NCBI GenBank assembly: GCA_038329965.1
Contig: JBBQNN010000014.1
Span: 4,913-68,912, forward strand
Length of the DNA: 64,000 nt
Origin: QHCA01 sp003244095
GTDB taxonomy: Bacteria > Actinomycetota > Actinomycetes > Mycobacteriales > QHCA01
Direction: 5' to 3'
The notes beneath the pieces are model-generated. The model saw only the letters and a program-made list of their open reading frames with translations, did not search any database and was not told the DNA's origin. Positions 7,391 through 15,835 of the stretch are shown one piece after another. Position 1 is the first letter of the stretch, and each line of letters starts with the position of its first letter. The translations under genes were made by a program, and so were the position numbers.

Positions 7391-8037
7391 GCTGTCCGAT
7401 GTCCCTGCACGACGGCGCCTACCTCCTCGGTGCCCTCTCACCCGAAGATCGCCGGGCCTACGAGGAGCACCTGTCCGGTTGCGCGTCCTGCTCGGCTGCC
7501 CTCGCGGAGGTGGCCGGACTGCCGGGCCTGCTCGGCCGGCTGCCGGCCGACGTCATCGAGATCGGCGACCCACCGCCGGCCGACGTGCTGCCGGGGCTGC
7601 TCGCCGCCGTGCAGCTCGAACGGCACCGGGCTCGGCGTCGGTTTCGGGTCGGCTTGGCTGCCTTGGCGACGGCCGCGGCGGTTGTCGCAGCTGCATTGAT
7701 CGTTCCGGCGGTGGTGGCACCCAGGCGGCCCGCGGCGGTGGCCTTCGCTCCGGTGACCGATGCGCCGGTCAACGCCTCCGCAGCCCTGATCGAAAAGACG
7801 TGGGGCACCGAGGTCGACCTCCGCTGCACCTATACCGGCAAGCAGACCTCGGGCACGTTCTCATACCTGCTCGTCGCGACCGATCGCTCTGGCCACGAGG
7901 TGCAGATCGCGACCTGGCGGGTGGTCTCCAACACGCCGGTTGTCCTCGTCGCGTCGACGTCCCTGCAGCGCGCGGACCTGGCGACGCTGGAGGTGCGGTT
8001 CCAGACCGGCAAGCCGCTGCTGCGGCTGAATACCTAG
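7387..8037 (+). CDS. rslA: Zinc-binding anti-sigma factor, RslA type
   Basis: This is a 216-residue single-pass membrane protein that should hold the preceding sigma factor inactive. The N-terminal ZAS domain has YLLGALSPEDRRAYEEHLSGCASC, with the HxxxCxxC zinc motif at about residues 30-37. A transmembrane helix (LAALATAAAVVAAALIVPAVV) lies near residues 95-117. The outer domain of about 95 residues ends with FQTGKPLLRLNT and carries the GTEVDLRCTYTG segment common in anti-sigma factors of this group. GTG at 7387 overlaps the sigma stop. The zinc site suggests redox control, as in M. tuberculosis RslA; that is family knowledge, not shown here. Confidence 0.88.
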   Translation: MSCPMSLHDGAYLLGALSPEDRRAYEEHLSGCASCSAALAEVAGLPGLLGRLPADVIEIGDPPPADVLPGLLAAVQLERHRARRRFRVGLAALATAAAVVAAALIVPAVVAPRRPAAVAFAPVTDAPVNASAALIEKTWGTEVDLRCTYTGKQTSGTFSYLLVATDRSGHEVQIATWRVVSNTPVVLVASTSLQRADLATLEVRFQTGKPLLRLNT

Positions 8038-8038
8038 C

Positions 8039-9012
8039 TTGAGAGCGGCGTACTACGAGCGCAACGGTCCGGCCGCCCAGGTGCTCACCGTCGGTGAGGT
8101 TCCTACGCCCGAGCCCGGCCCTGGCGAGGTGCGGATCGCGTTGCGGGCGTCGGGGATCAACGTCGGTGACGTCAAGAAGCGGGCGGCGTGGACGGGGGCG
8201 GCGATGTCCTATCCGCGGGTGATCCCGCACAGCGACGGCGGCGGGGTGATCGACCTCGTGGGCGATGGCGTGCCTGCGGCCCGGGTGGGCGAGCGGGTGT
8301 GGTGCTGGGGGGCGCAGTCCTACCGGGCGTTCGGTACAGCAGCGGAGTACGTCGTGGTGCCGGCCTCTCTGGCTGTGCCGTTGCCTGCGGGCGCGGACTT
8401 CGAGACCGGGGCGTGTCTCGGCATCCCCGGCATCACCGCGCATCGTGCGGTGTTCGGCGACGGCCGGTCCGGGGCCGGACGGTGCTGGTCGCCGGCGCGA
8501 CAGGCGCGGTCGGGTCGATGGCGGTCGCGCTCGGCGCGTGGGGTGGCGCGCGGGTGCTGGCGACGGTACGCCGGCCGGAGCAGGTTGAGGTTGCCTCCGG
8601 GCTGGGTGCCTCCGAGGTGCTGCTGGCCGGCTCTCCTGGCCTGGCGGGCGCGGTCCGGGCGCTCGCGCCGGGCGGGGTGGACCGGATCGTCGAGGTGGCC
8701 TTCGACGCCAACATCGGCCTGGACAGCGAGATCCTCGCGGCCGACGGCGTGATCGCCTGCTACGCGACCTCCTCGCCCGAGCCGACCCTGCCGTACTGGC
8801 CACTGGCCTTCGTCAACGCCACCATCCGGCTGCTCGGCGCCGACGACTTCCCGTCGGAGGCGAAGGCCGCGGCGGTCCGTGACCTGAGTGCCTGCCTGGC
8901 CGCGGGCGCGCAGCCCGTACGGATCGCCGCCCGCTACCCCCTGGAGCAGATCGCCGCAGCGCACGACGCCGTCGCCGCAGGGTCACCCGGCCGGGTGACC
9001 CTCACCATCTGA
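8039..9012 (+). pseudogene. Zinc-independent MDR quinone oxidoreductase, frameshifted
   Basis: This is an NADPH:quinone reductase of the medium-chain dehydrogenase family, split over two frames. Frame one (TTG at 8039) gives the catalytic N-terminal domain: VPTPEPGPGEVRI, ASGINVGDVK, GERVW and FGTAAEYVVVP, up to GITAHRAVFGDG. From about base 8470 the family continues in another frame with TVLVAGATGAVGSMAVAL (the Rossmann nucleotide loop), then AADGVIACYA and the normal C-terminus VAAGSPGRVTLTI. Restoring one C near 8464-8465, in the run GACGGCC/GGTCC, joins the frames without loss. It is either a young inactivating deletion or a sequence error. It lies one base after the rslA stop codon. Confidence 0.75.
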
Positions 9013-9037
9013 CCCGTCCCGATCCGCCACACCCCAG

Positions 9038-9051
9038 GATTTCCGGAAATC
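9038..9051. repeat. Dispersed palindromic element, copy C
   Basis: A perfect 14-base palindrome, GATTTCCGGAAATC, lies 25 bases after the quinone reductase stop. Its centre matches copies A and B. The rest of the gap up to the end of korB (9260) shows nothing I can assign. Confidence 0.5.
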
Positions 9052-9259
9052 GTGCACCGCCCCCGCGACTGGCACCTACCTCTACCCGCACTGGTGCTCC
9101 GGTGACGCCACTCACGCCCCGATCCACGGCGGGTGCTCGTCGCTGGGCGGCGGCGGCAGTAGCGGTGGCGGCCGACCGCCGAGCCCGACCGCCACAACAA
9201 CCCTAGGGAACGCAAGCGCGGCTGGCTGCGCAGGCGCCCTGCCGCCTTGGAGGCAGCGT

Positions 9260-10312
9260 TCAGGCCCCGACGGTCCAGGTGTCCTTGCCGCGCAGGAGGT
9301 CGTCGAGGTCGGCGGGTGCCTCGGCCTGGGCGGTCGCAATCTGCCCGGCCATCAGGTCGTCGTACGTCGCCCGGCGTACCGCCCGGAACACGCCGATGGC
9401 GGTGCGGGCCAGTGACGTGTCGGCCAGCCGCGACAGGGCGAAGGCGAGGTCGGGATTGTCGGCGTAGGCATCGTGCACCAGGATCGCGTCGTCACCCACG
9501 TCGGCGACGTTCACCGGCTGCAGGGTGGCGTCCGGCGCGCGGACGATCCCGCGCTCGAGCTCGGCACCGAACCGTATCGGCCGGCCGTGCTCGAGCCGGA
9601 TCGTGAAGTCGTCGCGGGTGGCGGGGTTCTTCAGCGGCTCGAAGGCGTCGTCGTTGAAGATGGTGCAGTTCTGGTAGATCTCGACCAGCGCGGTGCCCGC
9701 GTGCTCGGCGGCGGCCCGCAGCACGGATGTGAGGTGCTTGCGGTCGGAGTCGATGGTGCGGGCGACGAAGGTGGCCTCGGCACCCAGGGCCAGTGACACC
9801 GGATTGAAGGGGTAGTCGAGCGAGCCCATCGGCGTCGACTTGGTAATCTTGCCCAGCTCTGAGGTGGGGGAGTACTGCCCCTTCGTGAGCCCGTAGATCC
9901 GGTTGTTGAACAGCAGGATCTTGAGGTTGACGTTTCGTCGCAGCGCGTGGATCAGGTGGTTACCGCCGATCGACAGCGCGTCGCCGTCGCCGGTGACGAC
10001 CCAGACGGACAGGTCGGGCCGCGACACCGACAACCCGGTCGCGATGGCCGGCGCCCGGCCATGGATCGAGTGCATGCCGTAGGTGTTCATGTAGTGCGGG
10101 AACCGCGACGAGCAGCCGATCCCGGAGACGAAGACGATGTTCTCCCGGCGCAGGCCGAGCTCGGGCAGGAAGCCCTGGACAGCGGCCAGGATCGCGTAGT
10201 CACCGCAACCGGGGCACCAACGTACCTCCTGGTCGGTCTTGAAGTCCTTGGCCTTCTGCGGTAGGTCCGTCTTGGGGATCAGACGAAGGGCCTCGTACGA
10301 CGACTCAGACAC
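9260..10312 (-). CDS. korB: 2-oxoacid:ferredoxin oxidoreductase, beta subunit
   Basis: This is the thiamine-diphosphate subunit (350 residues) of 2-oxoglutarate:ferredoxin oxidoreductase. That enzyme oxidatively decarboxylates a 2-oxoacid with CoA and gives reduced ferredoxin. It has VRWCPGCGDYAI and GIGCSSR (cluster-binding Cys), the TPP/Mg motif GDGDALSIGGNHLIHALRRN, a substrate-loop segment LTKGQYSPTSE, and a late Cys in YQNCTIF that completes the four ligands of one [4Fe-4S] cluster. Its start overlaps the korA stop by eight bases. No delta (ferredoxin-like) subunit gene is next to it, as is usual for the two-subunit KorAB type. 2-Oxoglutarate is the likely substrate by family; pyruvate is not excluded. 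Confidence 0.95.
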   Translation of the reverse strand: MSESSYEALRLIPKTDLPQKAKDFKTDQEVRWCPGCGDYAILAAVQGFLPELGLRRENIVFVSGIGCSSRFPHYMNTYGMHSIHGRAPAIATGLSVSRPDLSVWVVTGDGDALSIGGNHLIHALRRNVNLKILLFNNRIYGLTKGQYSPTSELGKITKSTPMGSLDYPFNPVSLALGAEATFVARTIDSDRKHLTSVLRAAAEHAGTALVEIYQNCTIFNDDAFEPLKNPATRDDFTIRLEHGRPIRFGAELERGIVRAPDATLQPVNVADVGDDAILVHDAYADNPDLAFALSRLADTSLARTAIGVFRAVRRATYDDLMAGQIATAQAEAPADLDDLLRGKDTWTVGA

Positions 10313-12152
10313 TGGCGATCACGTCCTCGAGCACGCCGGCGATCTCCTGTGCGCGGAACGGCAGCCCGCGCACCCGGTTGTAGCCGATCGCGTCGACCAG
10401 GAAGCGGGACCTGACGAGCAGCGCCAATTGACCCAAATTCATCTCCGGGATGACCACCCGGTCGTAGCGGCGCAGCACGTCACCGGTGGTGGCCGGGAAC
10501 GGGTTGAGGTGCCGCAGGTGCGCCTGGGCTACCGACCGCCCGCCGAGGCGCACCAGCCGGCAGGCCGCGCCGATAGGGCCGTAGGTCGAGCCCCAGCCGA
10601 GCACCAGCACCCGCGCCTGACCGGACGGGTCCTCGACCGCGAGGGGCGGGATGTCGCGGGCGATGCCGTCGACCTTGGCCTGCCTGATGCGCACCATCAG
10701 GTCGTGGTTGGCCGGGTCGTAGGAGATGTTGCCCGAACCGTCGGCCTTCTCCAGGCCGCTGATCCGGTGCTCCAGCCCGGGTGTGCCGGGGATCGCCCAC
10801 GGGCGGGCGAGGGTCTCGGGATCGCGGAGGTACGGCCAGAACTCGCCGTCGTGGTTGGCCTCGGTGGCGAACCGGACGGGCAAGGCCGGCAGGTCAGCCG
10901 CCGAAGGCACCAGCCAGGGCTCCGAGCCGTTGGCCAGGTAGCCGTCGGAGAGCAGCATCACCGGGACCCGGTACTTCGTGGCGATCCGGACCGCCTCCAG
11001 GGCGGTGTCGAAGCAGTCGGCCGGCGACTGCGGTGCCACGATCGGCATCGGCGCCTCGCCGTTGCGGCCGAACATCGCCTGCAGCAGGTCGGACTGCTCG
11101 GTCTTGGTGGGCAGTCCCGTCGAAGGTCCGCCACGCTGCACGTCGATGACGACCAGCGGGAGCTCCAAGGCCACGGCCAGGCCGATGGTCTCGGACTTGA
11201 GCGCGATCCCCGGCCCCGATGTCGTGGTCACGCCCAGCGCGCCGCCGAAGGAGGCACCCAGCGCCGCGCCGATGCCGGCGATCTCGTCCTCGGCCTGGAA
11301 CGTGCGCACGCCGAAGCGCTTGTGCTTCGACAGCTCGTGCAGGATGTCGCTGGCCGGGGTGATCGGGTAGGCGCCGAGGAACAACTCCAGCCCGGCCTGC
11401 CGGGCGGCGGCGATCAGGCCGTAGGACAGCGCGACGTTGCCGGAGATGTTGCGATAGGTGCCGGCCGGCATGGGCGCCGGGGCGATCTCGTACTGCACCG
11501 AGAAGTCCTCGGTGGTCTCGCCGAACGCCCACCCGGCCTGGAACGCGGCGATGTTGGCCGCGGCGATGTCCGGGGACTGGGCGAACCTGGCCGTCAGGAA
11601 CCGCAGCGTCCCCTCCACCGGCCGGTGGTAGAGCCAGGTGAGCAGCCCGAGCGCGAACATGTTCTTGGCCCGCTCGGCGTCCTTCTTGGAGATGGCGAAG
11701 GACTTCAGGGCCTCGACGGTCATCGACGTCAGCGCGACCGGGTGCACCGCGTAGGCCTCCAGCGAGCCGTCCTCCATCGGGTTGCTCTCGTAGCCGGCCT
11801 TGGCCAGCGCGCGGGGGCCGAACTCGTCGGTGTTGACGATGAGGTCGGCACCGCGCGGCACGTCGTCGAGGTTGGCCTTCAGCGCGGCGGGGTTCATGGC
11901 GACGAGGACGTTCGGCGCATCGCCGGGGGTCATGATGTCGTGGTCGGCGAACTGCAGCTGGAAGCTGGAGACCCCGGGCAGGGTGCCGGCCGGGGCCCGG
12001 ATCTCGGCCGGGAAGTCGGGCAGGGTCGACAGGTCGTTGCCGAACTCGGCGGTCTCGGAGGTGAATCTGTCGCCGGTGAGCTGCATGCCGTCCCCGGAAT
12101 CACCAGCGAAGCGGATGACCACGCCGTCGAGCTGGTGGACCTGCTTGGCCAT
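10305..12152 (-). CDS. korA: 2-oxoacid:ferredoxin oxidoreductase, alpha subunit (gamma-alpha fusion)
   Basis: This is a 615-residue subunit in which the gamma domain (about residues 1-190: VVIRFAGDSGDGMQLTGDRF, FPAEIRAPAG) is fused to the alpha domain (about 215-615: FLGAYPITPASDI, FQAEDEIAGIGAALGAS, TTTSGPGIALKSE, VDVQRGGPSTGLPTKTEQSDL). This layout is typical of actinobacterial KorA. The start at 12152 (ATG) is chosen because GGAGG precedes it and the family begins here; upstream residues in the same frame look noncoding. It pairs with KorB and is transcribed away from the complex I operon 129 bases off. The reduced ferredoxin it makes could feed that complex; this is inference. Confidence 0.95.
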   Translation of the reverse strand: MAKQVHQLDGVVIRFAGDSGDGMQLTGDRFTSETAEFGNDLSTLPDFPAEIRAPAGTLPGVSSFQLQFADHDIMTPGDAPNVLVAMNPAALKANLDDVPRGADLIVNTDEFGPRALAKAGYESNPMEDGSLEAYAVHPVALTSMTVEALKSFAISKKDAERAKNMFALGLLTWLYHRPVEGTLRFLTARFAQSPDIAAANIAAFQAGWAFGETTEDFSVQYEIAPAPMPAGTYRNISGNVALSYGLIAAARQAGLELFLGAYPITPASDILHELSKHKRFGVRTFQAEDEIAGIGAALGASFGGALGVTTTSGPGIALKSETIGLAVALELPLVVIDVQRGGPSTGLPTKTEQSDLLQAMFGRNGEAPMPIVAPQSPADCFDTALEAVRIATKYRVPVMLLSDGYLANGSEPWLVPSAADLPALPVRFATEANHDGEFWPYLRDPETLARPWAIPGTPGLEHRISGLEKADGSGNISYDPANHDLMVRIRQAKVDGIARDIPPLAVEDPSGQARVLVLGWGSTYGPIGAACRLVRLGGRSVAQAHLRHLNPFPATTGDVLRRYDRVVIPEMNLGQLALLVRSRFLVDAIGYNRVRGLPFRAQEIAGVLEDVIASV

Positions 12153-12219
12153 CGGGTGAGGAGCCTCCAAGGGTGTTCGGACGGGCTCAGCGTACCCGCG
12201 TTCAGGCGGTGTGCGTCGG

Positions 12220-12231
12220 CGGTTCGAACCG
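12220..12231. promoter_or_regulatory. Palindrome in the korA/nuoA divergent region
   Basis: A perfect 12-base palindrome, CGGTTCGAACCG, sits in the 129-base gap between the divergent korA and nuoA genes. Its place would suit a shared operator. No regulator gene is adjacent, so the function is a guess. Confidence 0.3.
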
Positions 12232-12281
12232 GCGGGCACTAGTCTTCGCCCAAGCGTTATCCGGGCGGGAGGCGGCGGCAC

Positions 12282-12653
12282 GTGACGGGTTATTTTGCTG
12301 GGTACGCCACCCTGGGCACCCTGCTGTTGCTCGGTGTCGGCTTCGTCGCGGCCGGCCTGGGCGCCAACTGGGTCCTACGGCCGCACCGGCCCACGCCGGA
12401 GAAGCTGGCCACCTACGAGTGCGGTGTCGACCCGGTCGGCCCGGACTGGATCCAGACCCAGATCCGCTACTACGTCTTCGCCTACCTCTACGTCGTCTTC
12501 GCCGTCGAGTCGGTGTTCCTGTTCCCCTGGGCGACGATCTTCGCGCTGCCGGGATTCGGGACCGCAGCGCTGGTCGAGATGGGGCTGTTCGTCGGCTTCC
12601 TGGCGCTGGGCCTTCTCTACGCCTGGCGCAAGAAGGTGTTGACATGGACCTGA
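12282..12653 (+). CDS. nuoA: NADH-quinone oxidoreductase subunit A
   Basis: This is a 123-residue membrane subunit of complex I that helps hold the junction between the peripheral and membrane arms. It has three hydrophobic helices (LGTLLLLGVGFVAAGLG; YVFAYLYVVFAVESVFLFPW; LVEMGLFVGFLALGLLYAW). The conserved loop is present with the Cys in KLATYECGVDPVG, the cysteine exposed in the inactive state of complex I. GTG at 12282 follows GGCGGG. The last ten bases overlap nuoB. It is the first gene of a ten-gene operon. Confidence 0.95.
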   Translation: MTGYFAGYATLGTLLLLGVGFVAAGLGANWVLRPHRPTPEKLATYECGVDPVGPDWIQTQIRYYVFAYLYVVFAVESVFLFPWATIFALPGFGTAALVEMGLFVGFLALGLLYAWRKKVLTWT

Positions 12654-13219
12654 ATCCGGTGCTGCCCGACCCGGTGAAGTTCGTCCTCAACTGGGGCCGG
12701 CGCTACTCGCTGTGGGTCTTCAACTTCGGGCTGGCCTGCTGCGCGATCGAGTTCATCGCCACCTCGATGGCCCGGCACGACTTCATCCGACTGGGGGTGA
12801 TTCCCTTCGCCCACGGGCCGCGCCAGGCCGACCTGATGGTCGTCTCCGGCACGGTCACCGACAAGATGGCGCCCGCCGTACGCCGGCTCTACGAGCAGAT
12901 GCCCGAACCGAAGTACGTGATCTCCTTCGGCGCCTGCTCCAACTGCGGCGGGCCGTACTGGGACTCCTACTCGGTCACCAAGGGCGTCGACCAGCTGATC
13001 CCGGTCGACGTCTACGTCCCCGGTTGCCCGCCTCGCCCGGAGGCGTTGCTGCAGGGCATCCTGCGGCTCCAGGAGAAGATCGCCGGTGAGACGGTGTCGC
13101 TGAGGGGCGGGTCGCGGCCTGGGCCGGCGGCGCTGACCGCGCCCCTGCTGAGCCCCCCCACCGCGCAAATCCCCCTCCCGCCACCCGCGCAAATCACCTT
13201 CCCTCCAGCCACCCCATGA
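12644..13219 (+). CDS. nuoB: NADH-quinone oxidoreductase subunit B
   Basis: This subunit carries iron-sulfur cluster N2, the last electron carrier before quinone. The four ligands are visible: two adjacent Cys in GLACCAIE, one in FGACSNCGG, and one in YVPGCPPRPE. The core ends at about residue 155. A Pro-rich tail of about 35 residues follows, where a short DNA repeat (CCGCGCAAATC at about 13161 and 13189) encodes PPTAQIPLPPPAQI. This tail is not typical of NuoB. ATG at 12644 lies within the end of nuoA. NuoB normally forms the quinone site together with NuoD, which is missing from this operon. Confidence 0.95.
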   Translation: MDLNPVLPDPVKFVLNWGRRYSLWVFNFGLACCAIEFIATSMARHDFIRLGVIPFAHGPRQADLMVVSGTVTDKMAPAVRRLYEQMPEPKYVISFGACSNCGGPYWDSYSVTKGVDQLIPVDVYVPGCPPRPEALLQGILRLQEKIAGETVSLRGGSRPGPAALTAPLLSPPTAQIPLPPPAQITFPPATP

Positions 13220-13800
13220 GCGTGGGCAACATCCTCGCCGCCGCGCTGGGGCCGGACTGCATCGCCTCGGAGGGGTTCGGCCAGATCACGGTCGACGTAC
13301 CGCCGTCTCGCTGGGTCGAGGCCGTCACCGCGGCCCGCGACCAGCTTCGCTGCCACTTCTTCGACTGGCTCACCGCGGTCGACGAGCTCGCCGAGGGCTA
13401 TTCGATCGTCTGCCACCTGTGGTCGATCGAGCGGCGGGAGGGTCTGCTGGTACGCACCCGCGTCCCGCTCGACTCGCCGCGGCTGGCGACCCTGACCGGG
13501 GTGTTCCACGGTGCCAACTGGCACGAACGCGAGACCTACGAGATGTTCGGCGTGGTGTTCGCCGGCCACCCCAACCTCGTGCCGCTGCTGCTGCCCGACG
13601 GCTTCGAGGGCCATCCGCTGCGCAAGGAGTTCGTACTGGCCTCCCGGGTGGCCAAGGAATGGCCGGGAGCGCGGGAGCCGGGGGAGAGCGCCGCAGGTGG
13701 CCCGGTGCGCCGCCGGATGCGCCCCCCGGGCGTACCCGACCCGGCCGACTGGGGCCCCGCCGCCGGTGGCGGGCCGTCGCCTACCGGGGAAGACCCGTGA
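13216..13800 (+). CDS. nuoC: NADH-quinone oxidoreductase subunit C
   Basis: This is a 194-residue peripheral-arm subunit (30-kDa family). The family core is clear: HFFDWLTAVDE, then VPLDSPRLATLTGVFHGANWHERETYEMFGVVFAGHP (family motif ERExYxMFGxxF) and LLLPDGFEGHPLRK. The C-terminal 50 residues are a Pro-Gly-Arg tail. It is not fused to NuoD, in contrast to the NuoCD fusions of some bacteria, and the next gene is nuoH. The start overlaps nuoB by four bases (ATGA). Confidence 0.93.
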   Translation: MSVGNILAAALGPDCIASEGFGQITVDVPPSRWVEAVTAARDQLRCHFFDWLTAVDELAEGYSIVCHLWSIERREGLLVRTRVPLDSPRLATLTGVFHGANWHERETYEMFGVVFAGHPNLVPLLLPDGFEGHPLRKEFVLASRVAKEWPGAREPGESAAGGPVRRRMRPPGVPDPADWGPAAGGGPSPTGEDP

Positions 13801-14765
13801 TCCCCGCGTGGGCCGAGATCGCGCTGCGGGTGGTGGTCGTACTCGTGGCCTTCCTCACCCTGCCGCTGATCGTCGGGCAGATGGAGCACAAGGCCATGGC
13901 GCACATGCAGGCCCGGCTCGGGCCGATGTACGCGGGCGGCTTCCACGGCTGGGCGCAACTGATCGCCGACGGCGTGAAGTTCGTCCAGAAGGAGGACGTC
14001 ACACCCGCCGCCGCCGACCGGGCCGTGTTCAAGCTGGCGCCGGCGGTGGGCCTGCTGCCCTACCTCCTCGTACTCGTCGTCATCCCCCTCGGCCCGCACG
14101 GCCTCGTCGCCCAGCCGCTGGACATCGGGCTGTTCTTCGTCCTCGCCATCGCCGGCGTCGGGGTCATCGGGATGCTGATGGCGGCCTGGGCCAGTGCCAA
14201 CAAGTTCTCCCTGCTCGGGGGGATGCGGGGGGCCGCGCAACTGCTCGCGTACGAGCTGCCGCTGGTCCTCGCCGCCGCCTCCGTCACCATGGCCGCCGGC
14301 ACCCTGAGCCTGCCCGGGATCGTTGAGGCGTGGCGGCCGTGGTGGCTGATCTGGCAGGCGCCGGCGATGGCGGTGTTCTTCATAGCGGGCCTCGCGGAGA
14401 TCAGGCGACCGCCCTTCGACATGCCGCTGGCCGAGTCGGAGCTGGTGTTCGGCTACCTGACGGAGTACACCGGGCTGCGGTTCGCGCTGTTCCTGCTGGC
14501 GGAGTACGCGGGGATCGTCGTCGTGAGCGCCCTGACCACCGTGCTCTTCCTCGGCGGCTGGCGCGGCCCCTTCGCCGACGACCAGGTGGGCTGGCTGTGG
14601 ACGCTGGTCAAGGTGTTCGCCGTGTCCTTCGTCATCATCTGGGTACGGGTGTCCTACCCCCGGCTGCGCGAGGACCAGCTGCAGCGCCTGGCCTGGGTCC
14701 ACCTGGTCCCGATCGCCCTGGCCCAGCTGGTGCTCACCGGCGTCGTCAAGCTGGTCATCTCGTGA
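13797..14765 (+). CDS. nuoH: NADH-quinone oxidoreductase subunit H
   Basis: This 322-residue membrane subunit links the peripheral arm to the proton pumps and lines the quinone chamber. Conserved features are ERK-like residues in MEHKAMAHMQARLGP, GWAQLIADGVKFVQKED, a helix with LLAYELPLVLA, and the loop EIRRPPFDMPLAESELVFGYLTEYTG, which carries the acidic residues of the E-channel. About eight membrane helices are visible. GTG at 13797 overlaps the nuoC stop. In ordinary complex I operons nuoD, nuoE, nuoF and nuoG would stand between nuoC and nuoH; here there is no room for any of them. Confidence 0.95.
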   Translation: MIPAWAEIALRVVVVLVAFLTLPLIVGQMEHKAMAHMQARLGPMYAGGFHGWAQLIADGVKFVQKEDVTPAAADRAVFKLAPAVGLLPYLLVLVVIPLGPHGLVAQPLDIGLFFVLAIAGVGVIGMLMAAWASANKFSLLGGMRGAAQLLAYELPLVLAAASVTMAAGTLSLPGIVEAWRPWWLIWQAPAMAVFFIAGLAEIRRPPFDMPLAESELVFGYLTEYTGLRFALFLLAEYAGIVVVSALTTVLFLGGWRGPFADDQVGWLWTLVKVFAVSFVIIWVRVSYPRLREDQLQRLAWVHLVPIALAQLVLTGVVKLVIS

Positions 14766-15325
14766 GCGGCGTGCCCGGCAGCGGGCTGGCCCGGGGCCTG
14801 GCGATCACGCTGCGCACGATGACCAAGCGCTCGCACACGCGGCAGTATCCCGACGTGCTCCCCGACCTGCCGCCGCGCAGCCGCGGCGTGATCGCGCTGT
14901 TCGACGAGAACTGCACGGTGTGCATGCTCTGCGCCCGCGAGTGCCCCGACTGGTGCATCTACATCGACTCGCACAAGGAGACGATCCAGGTCGAAGGTGC
15001 GGCCCGGCCGCGATCGCGCAACGTGCTCGACCGCTTCGACATCGACTTCGCCCTCTGCATGTACTGCGGCATCTGCATCGAGGTCTGCCCCTTCGACGCG
15101 CTGTTCTGGTCGCCGGAGTTCGAGTACGCCGAGTACGACATCCGCGACCTGACCCACGAGAAGGACCGCCTGCGCGAGTGGATGTGGACCGTGCCGCCGC
15201 CGCCGGGCCTCGACCCGCTCGCCGAGCCGGCCAAGGAGCTCACCGCCGCCACCGCGCTGGACATCGCCTACTCCGAGGAGCTCGCGGCGCAGGCGGAGAA
15301 CGGCCCCCCGGAGGTGCTGCCGTGA
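14762..15325 (+). CDS. nuoI: NADH-quinone oxidoreductase subunit I
   Basis: This 187-residue subunit carries two [4Fe-4S] clusters (N6a and N6b). Both ferredoxin motifs are intact: CTVCMLCARECPDWC and CMYCGICIEVCPFDAL. The N-terminal amphipathic part (RGLAITLRTMTKRSHTRQYPD) fits the membrane-contacting helix of the family. The acidic C-terminal tail of about 60 residues is longer than usual. GTG overlaps the nuoH stop. In complexes that lack the NADH module, such as the cyanobacterial NDH-1 type, this subunit is the docking point for ferredoxin. That makes direct ferredoxin input plausible here. Confidence 0.95.
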   Translation: MSGVPGSGLARGLAITLRTMTKRSHTRQYPDVLPDLPPRSRGVIALFDENCTVCMLCARECPDWCIYIDSHKETIQVEGAARPRSRNVLDRFDIDFALCMYCGICIEVCPFDALFWSPEFEYAEYDIRDLTHEKDRLREWMWTVPPPPGLDPLAEPAKELTAATALDIAYSEELAAQAENGPPEVLP

Positions 15326-15834
15326 CCGCGCAGGATGTCGTCTTCGGCCTGCTCGGCGTGATCGCGCTCGGCAGCGCCCTGCTGGTCGTGACCACCCGCA
15401 ACGTCGTCCGTGCCGCCCTGTGGCTGGTCGTCACCTTCGGCGCGGTCGCCGGCTGCTACCTCGTGTTGACCGCCGAGCTGGTCGCCTGGGTGCAGGTGCT
15501 CATCTACATCGGGGCCATCGTCGTGCTCCTGCTGTTCGGCGTGATGCTCACCCGCGCCCCGATCGGCCCGACCGACCAGGTCGATTCCGGTAACCGGCGG
15601 GTCGCCGTCCTCGTCGGGCTGGCCACCGCCGCGATGCTGGTCACCCTGGTGCTGCAGGCATTCCACTCCACCTACGTCACGCTGGACCAGCCGGGTACGG
15701 CGAGCCTGCTCGGAGCCGCCGTCTTCCGCTCCTGGGTGCTGCCGCTCGAGGTGCTCTCGGTGCTGCTGCTGACCGCCCTCGTGGGGGCGATCACCCTCAC
15801 GCGGCCGACTGTCGGCACGGCCGGGAGCCGTTGA
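15322..15834 (+). CDS. nuoJ: NADH-quinone oxidoreductase subunit J
   Basis: This is a 170-residue membrane subunit with five predicted helices. The conserved segment WVQVLIYIGAIVVLLLFGVMLT, the pi-bulge helix of the ND6 family, is present. So is the final helix LPLEVLSVLLLTALVGAITL, which has the conserved acidic residue. GTG overlaps the nuoI stop (GTGA), and nuoK starts two bases after the stop. Confidence 0.94.
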   Translation: MTAQDVVFGLLGVIALGSALLVVTTRNVVRAALWLVVTFGAVAGCYLVLTAELVAWVQVLIYIGAIVVLLLFGVMLTRAPIGPTDQVDSGNRRVAVLVGLATAAMLVTLVLQAFHSTYVTLDQPGTASLLGAAVFRSWVLPLEVLSVLLLTALVGAITLTRPTVGTAGSR

Positions 15835-15835
15835 C

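Noticed and set aside
10239..12242. A 667-codon plus-strand open frame opposite korA, and similar very long antisense frames opposite rpoC (61521-62906) and rpoB (57183-59342)
   Set aside because: They follow the codon pattern of the real genes in mirror, have no family sequence, and are expected in DNA of this GC content.
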